Positions 8,718 through 17,800 of a stretch of DNA of 43,459 nt are shown in pieces. The position numbers and the translations under genes were made by a program. The notes under the pieces were generated by a model, which searched no databases, was not told the origin of the DNA, and was given only the letters and a program-made list of their open reading frames with translations. Where the stretch lies: the NCBI GenBank assembly GCA_002381185.1, contig DFOA01000036.1, forward strand, positions 75,655 through 119,113. The letters are read 5' to 3'. Origin of the DNA: Firmicutes bacterium UBA3553. Lineage in GTDB: Bacteria > Bacillota > Clostridia > Tissierellales > Sedimentibacteraceae. Each line of letters begins with the position of its first letter. Position 1 is the first letter of the stretch.

Positions 8718-9665
8718 TTACCACAATTTCTTCTTTTTAAATATCCAGAGGCAGAATGACAAAACTGCAAGGCTTAAAAAAATTACGAAGACGTATCCGT
8801 ATTTCCAGTGAAATTCTGGCATTGTGGTAAAATTCATGCCATACCAGCCGACAATCAGTGTCAGGGGAGAAAATACAGCCGTCAATACAGTGAAAAGCTT
8901 CATGGTGTTATTCAGATTAATATCAAGCTGTGCCTGATATGATTCTCTTATTTGAGTGACATAATCACGCAAATTTCCTACCTTTCTGTTCAGACGTTCA
9001 ATTCTGTTAAACAAAATCACAAAATATGCGATTGATTTTTCATCAAGAACCTTGTTTTCATTTTCTGTTAAATTTTCAACTATGTCCAAAAGTGGTTCAT
9101 AATGTTTTTTTAAAAATAAAAGCTTGTTTTTTAATAGTACAATGTCCTTTGCATAATCCTTGGTCTTACCTTCCAGTACATCCTCCTCGACTTCTGAAAT
9201 TTCAGATTCCAGATTTGACAGCATATTGTAATCCTTGATTGTCATTTTATCAATCAGGTTATACAAAATTTTTTCAGTGCTAATGTTTAAGCTTCCTTTG
9301 TTATATATGTCATTTTGAATTTCCCTGAATATATCCGGATAGTTTTTAGAAACAAATACCAGGCAGCTATCAGTGATGTAGAAATTTAATTCAGTTACCG
9401 AAAAAAAACTTTCATCGGGTCCTATTATGTTTAATATTCCAAAGCTGTAATTTTCATATATATCCAGCTTAGGGGCATCTTCATTATGTATGCAGTCATA
9501 GATTGTCTGATAATTGAAATGAAAAAATTCATTTTTTTCTTCAAGTTCTTTAGGAGTCATCATAATCCAGTATCTGCAATTCTCATCTTTGCACTTTTCA
9601 TCTTTCTCAAACTCATCAAAAGTTGATTCTGAAAGTTTGTCATGAAAAATTTTATATATCAGCAA
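8718..9665 (-). CDS. corA: CorA-family magnesium/divalent cation transporter
   Basis: This is a membrane transporter for Mg2+ and similar ions. A long soluble N-terminal part with a helical coiled region (about 165-235) is followed by two C-terminal helices. The first helix ends in the CorA selectivity motif Tyr-Gly-Met-Asn (GWYGMNFTTMPE), and the protein ends in a basic tail (KKKKLW). The length of about 315 residues is normal. An in-frame GTG lies at 9674, but the ribosome site GAGGTG includes it, so the TTG at 9665, 6 bases after that site, is the likelier start. The stop codon touches the right arm of the split palindrome. Confidence 0.93.
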   Translation of the reverse strand: MLIYKIFHDKLSESTFDEFEKDEKCKDENCRYWIMMTPKELEEKNEFFHFNYQTIYDCIHNEDAPKLDIYENYSFGILNIIGPDESFFSVTELNFYITDSCLVFVSKNYPDIFREIQNDIYNKGSLNISTEKILYNLIDKMTIKDYNMLSNLESEISEVEEDVLEGKTKDYAKDIVLLKNKLLFLKKHYEPLLDIVENLTENENKVLDEKSIAYFVILFNRIERLNRKVGNLRDYVTQIRESYQAQLDINLNNTMKLFTVLTAVFSPLTLIVGWYGMNFTTMPEFHWKYGYVFVIFLSLAVLSFCLWIFKKKKLW

Positions 9666-9709
9666 TTGATTCACCTCAATTTATTATTTTATCAAAAAGT
9701 ATGTAATTT

Positions 9710-9737
9710 ATTTTAGCAGATTTATATAAAATAACAA
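9710..9737 (-). promoter_or_regulatory. Putative corA promoter
   Basis: On the minus strand TTGTTA (9737-9732), a 16-base spacer and TAAAAT (9715-9710) precede corA by about 45 bases. No M-box-like magnesium riboswitch structure was recognised in this 230-bp divergent region. Confidence 0.4.
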
Positions 9738-9838
9738 GGAAACAATTAAAATATTTATAAAATTGAAAAAACATCAATAGTGTTTCCGATACCATTAAAA
9801 AATATGGAGAATCAGGAAGAAAAATATATTATACAAGC

Positions 9839-9867
9839 TTGAAATAATGTTAAATAGATGATAAAAT
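9839..9867 (+). promoter_or_regulatory. Putative promoter of the NusG-II to mrdA run
   Basis: TTGAAA (9839-9844), a 17-base spacer and TAAAAT (9862-9867) lie 32 bases upstream of the first gene of the run, with AAAGGA before its ATG. Confidence 0.5.
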
Positions 9868-9899
9868 AAATAATCTATAAAGAGAGAAAAAGGATTATC

Positions 9900-10286
9900 A
9901 TGAGAAATAAAATTAACAGATATGACATTGTTTTAATTTTGGCTATAATTGTGGTTAATGTCCTGGTTTTGATTTACGGAGGTATTAATACCTCAGATAA
10001 GGGTCAAAAAATAGCTTATGTTTACTCAGACAACCGGCTGGTTGGTGAATATACATTGACTGACGATTATGAAACAGAATTTAAAGTTGAAGCAGATTCC
10101 GGTTTCAACACCATACATATTGAAGACGGAAAAGTGTGGATTCATGAAGCTACATGTCCTGACAAGATATGCCTGCATCAGGGAAAAATCAGCAATGACG
10201 GCGAAATTATAGTTTGTCTTCCAAACAGGCTAATGGTGCAAATCAAGGATAGCACTGAGACAGAAGTAGATATTATTGTGAAATAG
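9900..10286 (+). CDS. NusG domain II-containing protein
   Basis: This 128-residue membrane-anchored protein has one N-terminal helix (about residues 9-27, IVLILAIIVVNVLVLIYGG) and an extracytoplasmic domain of the NusG-II family, with EDGKVWIHEATCPDKICLHQ and IVCLPNRLMVQI. Cys residues in the CPDKIC motif and in IVCLPN suggest a disulfide or metal site. In Clostridia this family often precedes a Gx transporter gene, as here. Its biochemical role is not established; a link to membrane redox or flavin-transfer functions is often assumed from gene neighbourhoods. Confidence 0.85.
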   Translation: MRNKINRYDIVLILAIIVVNVLVLIYGGINTSDKGQKIAYVYSDNRLVGEYTLTDDYETEFKVEADSGFNTIHIEDGKVWIHEATCPDKICLHQGKISNDGEIIVCLPNRLMVQIKDSTETEVDIIVK

Positions 10287-10309
10287 TAAAAGTTAGAAAA
10301 GAGAACATT

Positions 10310-10828
10310 ATGAATAAATTACAGAGATATATATTTTTATCGCTTTTAACAGCAGGAGCTTTGATATTAAGCATAATTGAAGGAATGATTCCTCTTCCTT
10401 ACATTGCCCCTGGTGCCAAACTTGGATTATCAAATATTGTGACAATGTCAGTCATAGTTGTGTTTGGTTTTAAGGATGCACTGCTGGTTGTTGTCATCAG
10501 ATGTATTTTATTAATGCTAGTGGCAACAAATCCAGTTACATTCATTTATAGTATCGTAAGCGGAATAATGAGCACAATAGTGATGAGCATAGGTTGCAAA
10601 TACTTTAAAAAATTAAGCTTAATAGGAGTAAGTGTGTTGGGGGCAATGACTCACAATGCTTCACAAATTTCGGTTGCTGCAATATTGTTCAGCACAGCAA
10701 ATCTGTACTACTATCTGCCTGTTTTGTCGTTCGTAAGTATATTTACCGGTTGCTTTGTCGGATATACGTCTATTTTTGTAACTGATAACTTAAATAAAAC
10801 CTTATTAAGAACTAGGAGAGAAATATAA
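10310..10828 (+). CDS. Gx transporter family membrane protein (heptaprenyl diphosphate synthase component I-like)
   Basis: This 172-residue polytopic membrane protein has about five helices and the opening segment GMIPLPYIAPGAKLGLSNIV, typical of the family named either Gx transporter or heptaprenyl diphosphate synthase component I. The fold resembles the substrate-binding subunits of ECF transporters. The substrate is unknown, and the prenyl synthase name probably does not describe its activity. It sits 23 bases after the NusG-II gene and 1 base before the DUF4321 gene, so the three form an operon. Confidence 0.82.
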   Translation: MNKLQRYIFLSLLTAGALILSIIEGMIPLPYIAPGAKLGLSNIVTMSVIVVFGFKDALLVVVIRCILLMLVATNPVTFIYSIVSGIMSTIVMSIGCKYFKKLSLIGVSVLGAMTHNASQISVAAILFSTANLYYYLPVLSFVSIFTGCFVGYTSIFVTDNLNKTLLRTRREI

Positions 10829-10829
10829 T

Positions 10830-11075
10830 ATGAGAAAAGGCGGAAATTCAATTTATCTTATTTTGCTGATTTTAACTTCGGTCATAATCGGCACAATATT
10901 AGGCAAGGCATTTTCCGGATATCTCCCTGTATTAAATTACGGTGAATCAATCGGTTTTGGACCGGCTACATTGGATTTAAGCATATTTTCAGTGACATTC
11001 GGATTTAGTGCCAATCTCACCGTAGCAGGAATAATAGGCATTTTAATTGCAATAATAGCTTATAAGAAACTTTAA
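10830..11075 (+). CDS. DUF4321 domain-containing small membrane protein
   Basis: This 81-residue protein has two membrane helices (about 7-25 and 60-79) joined by a short loop with GFGPATLDLSIFSVTFGF, as in DUF4321. The family is small and found beside maf, radC and mreB in many Firmicutes, as here. Its function is unknown; the conserved position suggests a link with cell-envelope growth. AGGAGAG precedes the ATG. Confidence 0.82.
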   Translation: MRKGGNSIYLILLILTSVIIGTILGKAFSGYLPVLNYGESIGFGPATLDLSIFSVTFGFSANLTVAGIIGILIAIIAYKKL

Positions 11076-11084
11076 GGATAAAAT

Positions 11085-11663
11085 ATGAAAAATATAATTT
11101 TAGCATCAAGATCTCCCAGACGTATTGAAATGCTGGGAAAGTATGTAGAAAACATAATAATTTACTCAACAGACACAGAAGAAATTGTTGATGAAAATGA
11201 TCTGCCGAAGACAACTGTTATGAAAATTGCTTTGGCAAAAGCTTTGGCAGCAGCAGAGACGTGTGAGGACAAAGGAATCATAATAGCTGCAGACACAGTT
11301 GTTTATTTGGATAAAATAATGGGAAAACCAAAGGATTACAATGAAGGATTTGAAATGTTAAAATCACTTTCCGGAAAAACACACAGTGTTTTTACAGGTC
11401 TTTGCATTATAGACAATGAAGACAACAAAAAAGTGGTTGATTACGAAGAAACTGTTGTAGAATTTAATGAGCTTACAGATGATTTTATCAAAAAATATTT
11501 AGATACAGGTGAATACAAAGACAAGGCAGGCGCATACGGGATACAGGGATGCGGGGAGCTTTTGGTAAAGGAAATCCATGGATGCTATAATAATGTTAAG
11601 GGATTGCCTGTAACGAAACTTAACTGCCTATTGACAAAACATTTTTCTCATAATTTGCTTTAG
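11085..11663 (+). CDS. maf: Maf-family nucleoside triphosphate pyrophosphatase
   Basis: This cytosolic house-cleaning enzyme hydrolyses non-canonical nucleoside triphosphates (dTTP/UTP or modified bases) to monophosphates. It shows the N-terminal SRSPRRIEML motif (residues 7-16), the catalytic segment IIAADTVVYLDKIMGKPKD, and GKTHSVFTGLCI and DKAGAYGIQG further on. At 192 residues it is full length. The position between DUF4321 and radC, ahead of mreB, is a common Firmicute order. Only 9 bases separate it from the previous gene. Confidence 0.94.
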   Translation: MKNIILASRSPRRIEMLGKYVENIIIYSTDTEEIVDENDLPKTTVMKIALAKALAAAETCEDKGIIIAADTVVYLDKIMGKPKDYNEGFEMLKSLSGKTHSVFTGLCIIDNEDNKKVVDYEETVVEFNELTDDFIKKYLDTGEYKDKAGAYGIQGCGELLVKEIHGCYNNVKGLPVTKLNCLLTKHFSHNLL

Positions 11664-11697
11664 AACAAATCTAGTATATTGCATATTGGAGGGTAAA

Positions 11698-12387
11698 ATG
11701 GACAATACTAATTATACCATTAAATCAATACCTGAGGATGACAGACCTCAGGAAAAATTGCTTAAATATGGAGCAAATAATTTGTCTAATTCAGAACTCA
11801 TTGCAGTAATTTTAAGGACGGGAAGCAAGGAAGAGAATGTTGTAAAACTTTCGCAGCGGATATTGAATGAAGATGGAAAAGGACTAAGAAACATAGCAGA
11901 AGGAACAGTTGAAAAATTTAAATCCTTTAAAGGAATAAACGATGTGAAAGCAGCTCAGCTCATGGCTGTAGCGGAATTAAGCAAAAGAATAAGCACATTA
12001 AAAATTGAAAAAATAAAAATTTCCTCCCCAAGCGATGCAGCACTGGTATTGATGGAGGAAATGCGCTACTACAAAAAAGAATATTTTAAAATTATTCTAT
12101 TAGATACTAAAAACAACATAAAAAAGGTTTCTGAAATATCTGTTGGAAGTCTGAACTCATCCATTGTTCATCCAAGAGAAGTATTTTCCGAAGCTGTTGT
12201 TAATTCAGCCTCCTCTATAATTCTTGTACATAATCACCCCAGCGGAGAATCAGAACCCAGCCATGAAGATGTTGTTTTGACTAACAGGCTTGATGAATGC
12301 GGGAAAATATTAGGAATAAAAGTATTAGACCATATAATAATCGGTGATGGCGTGTTTTATAGTTTTAAAGAGGAAGGATTACTTTAA
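11698..12387 (+). CDS. radC: RadC family protein (JAB/MPN domain)
   Basis: This 229-residue protein has a helix-hairpin-helix-like N-terminal region (LSNSELIAVILRTGSKEENVV) and a C-terminal JAB metalloprotease-like domain with HNHPSGESEPSHED, which holds the two His, Ser and Asp of the zinc site. Once linked to DNA repair, its cellular role is still unclear. The in-frame TTG at 11686 is rejected: it overlaps the ribosome site GGAGGG (11688-11693), which serves ATG 11698. It lies directly upstream of mreB, as in many Firmicutes. Confidence 0.94.
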   Translation: MDNTNYTIKSIPEDDRPQEKLLKYGANNLSNSELIAVILRTGSKEENVVKLSQRILNEDGKGLRNIAEGTVEKFKSFKGINDVKAAQLMAVAELSKRISTLKIEKIKISSPSDAALVLMEEMRYYKKEYFKIILLDTKNNIKKVSEISVGSLNSSIVHPREVFSEAVVNSASSIILVHNHPSGESEPSHEDVVLTNRLDECGKILGIKVLDHIIIGDGVFYSFKEEGLL

Positions 12388-12410
12388 TACAATACTGAAA
12401 GGAAAAAAAT

Positions 12411-13457
12411 ATGGGATTCTTTGATATATTTACACAAAAAATAGGAATTGATTTAGGAACGTCAAATACATTAGTATATGTCAGCAATAAAGGCATAATT
12501 GTCAATGAGCCTTCGGTTGTGGCTATAAATGTTAGTTCCAACGAGGTATGTGCAGTGGGGGAATCTGCAAAAGCAATGCTTGACAGAACACCTAAGACGA
12601 TAAGTGCCATAAGACCTTTGCAAAACGGCGTAATAGCAGATTTTGAAATTACAAGAGCAATGATTAAATACTTTATAGACAAGGCATTGAACAAAAGAAG
12701 ATTTACTAAATCAAATATTGTTATTTGTGTGCCTGTGGGGGTTACTTCTATTGAAAGAAGAGCTGTAGAAGAAGTAGCATACGACTCGGGAGCAAAAAAG
12801 GTAAAGCTTGTGGAAGAGCCTATGGCAGCGGCAATAGGAGCAGGACTTAATGTTGACCAACCGATTGGGAATATGATTATCGATATTGGAGGCGGTACAA
12901 CAGAAATAGCGGTAATATCATTAGGAGGCATCGTTGTTTCTGATTCTCTCCGTATAGCAGGAGATGATATGGATGTCAATATCAAGGATTATATAAAGCT
13001 TAAATATAAAATGGAAATAGGTCTTGTTACTGCAGAAAAAATTAAAATGACAATAGGAAATGCGAGCAAAAAGTTTTATGCATTAAACTATAATGAAAGT
13101 GAAGAGAATGGTGATGATAAATCTAAACGTGAATATTCTCAGGAAATGAAAATCAGGGGAAGGGATATAGTTTCGGGACTCCCTTTAAATATAACAGTTA
13201 CAAGCGATGAAATAAGAGAAGCTATTACTGAAACAATAAACAACATTGTTAATGCCATTAAAAGAGTTTTGGAAAAAACTCCGCCTGAATTATCATCCGA
13301 TATATATTCCAATGGAATTTATTTGTCCGGAGGAGGAGCCCTTCTTAAGGGCTTAGACATTTATATTGAAAAAGAAACAGGACTGAAGGTTTTCATTGCT
13401 GAAAACCCGTTAAACAGCGTTGCTTTAGGAGCAGGCAAAATATGTGAATCTCTGTAG
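12411..13457 (+). CDS. mreB: Rod shape-determining protein MreB
   Basis: This bacterial actin forms membrane-bound filaments that guide lateral wall synthesis. It carries the phosphate-1 motif IGIDLGTSNTLVYV (near residues 10-23), the segment VPVGVTSIERRAVEEVAYDSGAKK, phosphate-2 IDIGGGTTEIAVISLGG, and the adenosine motif YLSGGGALLKGLD. At 348 residues it is standard length. It starts the mreB-mreC-mreD-mrdA elongation block, with a ribosome site GAAAGGAAA before the ATG. Confidence 0.97.
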   Translation: MGFFDIFTQKIGIDLGTSNTLVYVSNKGIIVNEPSVVAINVSSNEVCAVGESAKAMLDRTPKTISAIRPLQNGVIADFEITRAMIKYFIDKALNKRRFTKSNIVICVPVGVTSIERRAVEEVAYDSGAKKVKLVEEPMAAAIGAGLNVDQPIGNMIIDIGGGTTEIAVISLGGIVVSDSLRIAGDDMDVNIKDYIKLKYKMEIGLVTAEKIKMTIGNASKKFYALNYNESEENGDDKSKREYSQEMKIRGRDIVSGLPLNITVTSDEIREAITETINNIVNAIKRVLEKTPPELSSDIYSNGIYLSGGGALLKGLDIYIEKETGLKVFIAENPLNSVALGAGKICESL

Positions 13458-13467
13458 TGGTGGGCAA

Positions 13468-14307
13468 ATGAATTTTTTGAAAAAATATTTTATAAAGATT
13501 TTATTTTTGTTTACAATTTTTATTCTGATTATTTTAATCGGTCTATCTTCTATAGGAAGAATTGATGGAACTAATTTAGGTTTTTTTGGAAGCGTGGTTT
13601 CGGGCTTCCAAAAAATTGCCTTTAATACTGGACAGACAGTGACAAATTCATTCTATTCAATTCAGGATATTGTTAAGATGCGTGAAGAAAACAACATGTT
13701 GACTGATACTGTCCACGAACTCCAGGAACAGGTCAGAATATTAGAAAACATTGTAAATAAATCCGATGCTTTGGAAATTGAATATGAAATGAAAAAGAAT
13801 CTTGGATATAACCACGTGGTTGGACAAGTGATTGCACTTGATGATTCAAACTGGTTCAGCAGATTAACCATAGACAAAGGCGAAAAAGACGGCTTAAAGA
13901 AAAACGACATTGTGATAAATGCGGTTGAAACTGACAAGGGAGTTGTGCAGATGGGCCTTGTGGGGGTAGTTACAGAAACATCTTCAAACTGGTCAAAGGT
14001 TATTACAATTCTGGACGGAAACTGCAAAATAAGTTTCAGGGATATTAACAGCGATGAAAGTGGAATAATGCAGGGGAGTATTGACGGCACAATAACGGGA
14101 TACTTTTTTAACAGCAAGGCAAAAGCGAATGCAGGCGATTCATTGGTAACATCAGGTATAGGTGAGATTTATATTCCCGATATATATATAGGAACAGTTA
14201 AAGAAGTCGTTCCTACAACCGATGCATCGACACAGCGAATTGTAGTAGAGCCGTCTGTGGAATTTACAAAACTCAGCAGAGTATATGTTTTAAAGGTAGA
14301 CAGATAG
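13468..14307 (+). CDS. mreC: Rod shape-determining protein MreC
   Basis: This is a bitopic scaffold linking MreB filaments to the wall synthases outside the membrane. It has one N-terminal helix (about residues 8-26), a coiled coil (about 65-95, MREENNMLTDTVHELQEQVR) and the double beta-barrel C-terminal domain with VVGQVIALDDSNWFSRLTID and GDSLVTSGIGEIYIPDIYIG. It has 279 residues. An earlier in-frame GTG at 13444 lies inside the end of mreB; ATG 13468 after GGTGGG is preferred. Confidence 0.95.
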   Translation: MNFLKKYFIKILFLFTIFILIILIGLSSIGRIDGTNLGFFGSVVSGFQKIAFNTGQTVTNSFYSIQDIVKMREENNMLTDTVHELQEQVRILENIVNKSDALEIEYEMKKNLGYNHVVGQVIALDDSNWFSRLTIDKGEKDGLKKNDIVINAVETDKGVVQMGLVGVVTETSSNWSKVITILDGNCKISFRDINSDESGIMQGSIDGTITGYFFNSKAKANAGDSLVTSGIGEIYIPDIYIGTVKEVVPTTDASTQRIVVEPSVEFTKLSRVYVLKVDR

Positions 14308-14327
14308 TAGTGAAAGGTAGTAATTAA

Positions 14328-14819
14328 ATGAAAAAATTTAGTTTAATGACTGCTATTATTGTTGTAAGTTTTATTATTCAGACATCCTTTTTTAGTTTTT
14401 TTAATATATTAGGAACTGTACCAAATCTTTCATTGATTGTGGTTGTTATATTTGCATTGATGACAGATGGTATAACGGGCGGAATACTTGGCATTATAAC
14501 AGGTTTAATGTATGATGCGATGATTTATGATGTGTTTGGCGTTTATACACTGATATATTTTATTATAGGATCAATAGTAGGAAGCTACAGCGATGATATG
14601 CTAAGAGAAAATTATGCTGCATATACAACTGTTACTGCACTGGCAACAATGGTCTGTCATTTTTTGTTATATATAATATTGTTTTTCTTAAAATACAGAG
14701 TAGGAAGTGCAGGAAGTATTTTAGGCAGCATTCTTATTGAAATTGTCTTCAATACTGTGCTGGTTATTTTTGTACTTAAACTTATAATTACAATATTCGA
14801 TAAATTGAATATAAAATAG
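14328..14819 (+). CDS. mreD: Rod shape-determining protein MreD
   Basis: This 163-residue polytopic membrane protein has about five helices and the family pattern NLSLIVVVIFALMTDGITG followed by GLMYDAMIYDVFGVYTLIYF. It belongs to the elongasome together with MreB, MreC and the PBP encoded 15 bases downstream. Sequence conservation is low, as usual for MreD, but size, topology and position make the assignment firm. Confidence 0.93.
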   Translation: MKKFSLMTAIIVVSFIIQTSFFSFFNILGTVPNLSLIVVVIFALMTDGITGGILGIITGLMYDAMIYDVFGVYTLIYFIIGSIVGSYSDDMLRENYAAYTTVTALATMVCHFLLYIILFFLKYRVGSAGSILGSILIEIVFNTVLVIFVLKLIITIFDKLNIK

Positions 14820-14834
14820 CAAAGAGGTAGAAAA

Positions 14835-17800
14835 TTGAGCTTACAAAAGTTTTTTAAAAGCAGATACAATATTTTATACATGATAATAGTCTTCATGCTA
14901 TGTGTTTTGGGGTTCAGAATGGCTGTTTTGACCATTGTTGAAGGTGAAGAATACAGAGCAACTGCAGATATAAAAAAGATAAAGGATATCCCTGTAAAAG
15001 CCCCCAGAGGTAAAATTTTGGACAGAAACGGCGTTCTTTTGGCGGACAATGTATCCAGCTTTACAGTACAAATGTATACCGATGAAGTTAATCCGGAAAA
15101 CTTCAATGAAATATCATATATATTATCCAAAATACTTGACAAAAATGGAGAAAGACCCATTGATGAATTTCCCATAGAACTTGATACATTTGATTACATT
15201 GATGAATCAAAAGAAAAGGCGTATGTAGTTTCTGATAATCAGGAAAGCCAAGCAGTTACAACTGATACGGCAGAAACTGTTTCCTATGTGTCGGCAGAAG
15301 AAAAAGTAATTCAGGCAGTGAAGGATAACATTAATGAATGGCTGAATTTTAAATCATCAATTTATGGAGAAGAATTTAACTTAAAGGAAAGGGTTTTGGA
15401 CACCATATTAAGAGATATGGAGGTTCCTGTTAAATTGGAAAATGATCAGTTTATGTTTTCTGTCATAGATAAAAAGGAAGAAACAGGCACAGAAACTAAA
15501 GAAGATAATGCTTCGGATACTCAAAGTGATCAGCAATTAAGCCAGCAGGGATCAAACGGAGAAATGGTTGAATCTGAAGAGGATCCCATAAAAAAATGGC
15601 TTAAAGAAAACTCTATGAATGAAAATTTGACAGCTGACAGGGTAATCGGAGAGCTGCTGGTTAAAAACAGCAAATATTTATCAGGACTGTTTTCTAATTC
15701 TAAAATCAGAAAACTTTCATTTGACTTTATATCTTCAAAGGGACTTGATGCAAACATAAAGCTGGTAGAATATTCCTTTGTACAAGATGAGTATTATAAA
15801 AATATAAAAAGAAGCCTGAACGCAAATCACGAGGAAATAACACCTTCTTCATCAGCCAAGGATGATTTTGTGCTGCTTACAATGAAGTATTCACTTGACA
15901 GCCTGCTCCAGGCAGTGTATGAGTCTGAAAATGGAAAAGTAATGCCCGGTGCATTGTTAATTGAAAGATTGAAGGAAATATACCCAGACTTACCTGTTCG
16001 GTTTGTTGAAAACGGTGAATACGGTTCATATGAATACACGGATGACGATTTAAAAACTAAATATTTGAGCCAGCACAACATGGAATCAGGCACAGAGCCA
16101 TATAGCTTTATTAAGCAGCTTTCATTTAAAAATTACGATATACTTCAGAACTTAATAACAGATGAAAGTATCAAGTATTATTCACAAATAGAATTATTGA
16201 AACACGAAAACCCGTCTATCTCCATAGCGGAGTGGGAATATACTCCTATTAGGGACAAAAGAAACTGGATAGAGAAAAATGTAAAGACAGAGGGGAAAGA
16301 GGAGAAACTAAATTATTCAGCTGAAGAAGTATTTAGAATGCTTCGGGAAACATTGGAAATAAGCTCTGAAATAAATGATTATGATATGAGAAATATGATG
16401 GTTATTCGTGAAAGATATGAAAAAACAAGTTATCTTTCATATCACCCTGTAGATATATGCTACAGCATATCAGAAAAATCAGTTGCAATGATTTCTGAGC
16501 GGTCTCATGAACTTAACGGCATAAATGTGGAAATAGAACCTTTAAGATTTTATCCGCAGAATGATACTGCAGCTCATGCATTAGGGTATTTGGGGAAAAT
16601 AGCTCAGGATTATGAGGTTCAGGATTACATTGTTGAAAAAGGTTACAGCCCTGACGATATAATAGGAAAAACAGGGCTTGAAGAAAAATTCGAGAGTTAT
16701 TTAAGAGGTGAAAAGGGAAAGAAGACTGTTGAGGTTAACAATGTGGGAAAAACCATAAGATCTGTTTCGAGTCAAGCCCCTGTTCCGGGAGATGATGTGT
16801 ATCTTACCCTTGATGATAGGCTTCAAAAAACTGCTGAAGATGCATTAAAAAAAGGATTGGAACAAATACAAATCGGAGGAACCTTTGAAAGCGAATGGGG
16901 GGACTTTGTATTTAAGGATAAATATGTAAATGCCAAATCAGGCGCTTTGGTTGCATTGGATGTTAAGACAGGCGAGGTTCTTGCAATGGCAAATTACCCT
17001 TCCTACGACTTAAATATGTTTGCAACAGGCATATCACAGGAGGATTGGAACAGCCTCTTGAGTGACTCCAAGAATCCTCTGGCTCCGAGGCCTCTTTATA
17101 ACATTGCAATGCTTTCCGCCATACAGCCGGGTTCCACATTTAAGATGATTACATCACTTGCAGCATTGGAAAAAGGAGTTAATCCAAATACCACTGTTTA
17201 TTGTGCAGGAACGATGGAGGTAGGTGACAGGCATTTCAGCTGCTGGATTTACAATATGTTTGGGGGAGCCCACGGTAAACAGACGATGTATGAAGCAATA
17301 ATGAATTCATGCAACTTCTATTTCTATACAACAGTATTGGGTGAGAATCTTGCTACACATCAGCCTCATACAGTGAAAGTTTCGGCAGAGGATATAATTG
17401 GAATGGCGGAGAAATTCGGACTTAACTCTAAAACCGGCATTGAAATAGATATTCCGCAGGAAACTTCCGGGGGAGTTCCAAGCATTGATGGTAAAAAAAT
17501 AAACATAAGGGTATATTTGAGAATGTTCCTTGAAGCTAACATCGAAAAATATCTGGAGAACGGATACAAAATTGACGCCGGAATGAAAAATGAGATTGTT
17601 GAGGAAATTGTAAGCTGGGTGGACAGAGATGAACCGCTTACCAGGGGAGAGGTATATGACAATTTAAAAGCATTGAGGCTGAATCCTGAAAAGGTAAATG
17701 ACTACAATGTTCCACTTGTAGATATTATCAAATACACATACTTGAATCAGGCAGTATGGAATGTGGGTGACAATTTAAACATAAGCATCGGGCAGGGAAA

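Larger units (their letters stand above)
6873..8718. repeat. Perfect 69-bp palindrome split by an insertion sequence
   Basis: With the insertion (6893-8660) and one copy of the 9-bp target duplication removed, the flanks rejoin as a perfect inverted repeat. The left arm is 6873-6892 plus 8670-8682 (33 bases, starting ATGGACAGAGGGGACGG), the loop is AAA at 8683-8685, and the right arm is 8686-8718. It sat between the convergent DUF4241 and corA genes, 2 bases after one stop and touching the other. On the minus strand a T-rich run follows the hairpin. The likely role was as a two-way transcription terminator or intergenic repeat element. Confidence 0.85.

Noticed and set aside
12365..12985. 206-codon minus-strand frame opposite mreB
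   Set aside because: mreB on the plus strand is unambiguous, and the opposite frame is a Ser/Pro-rich low-complexity shadow.
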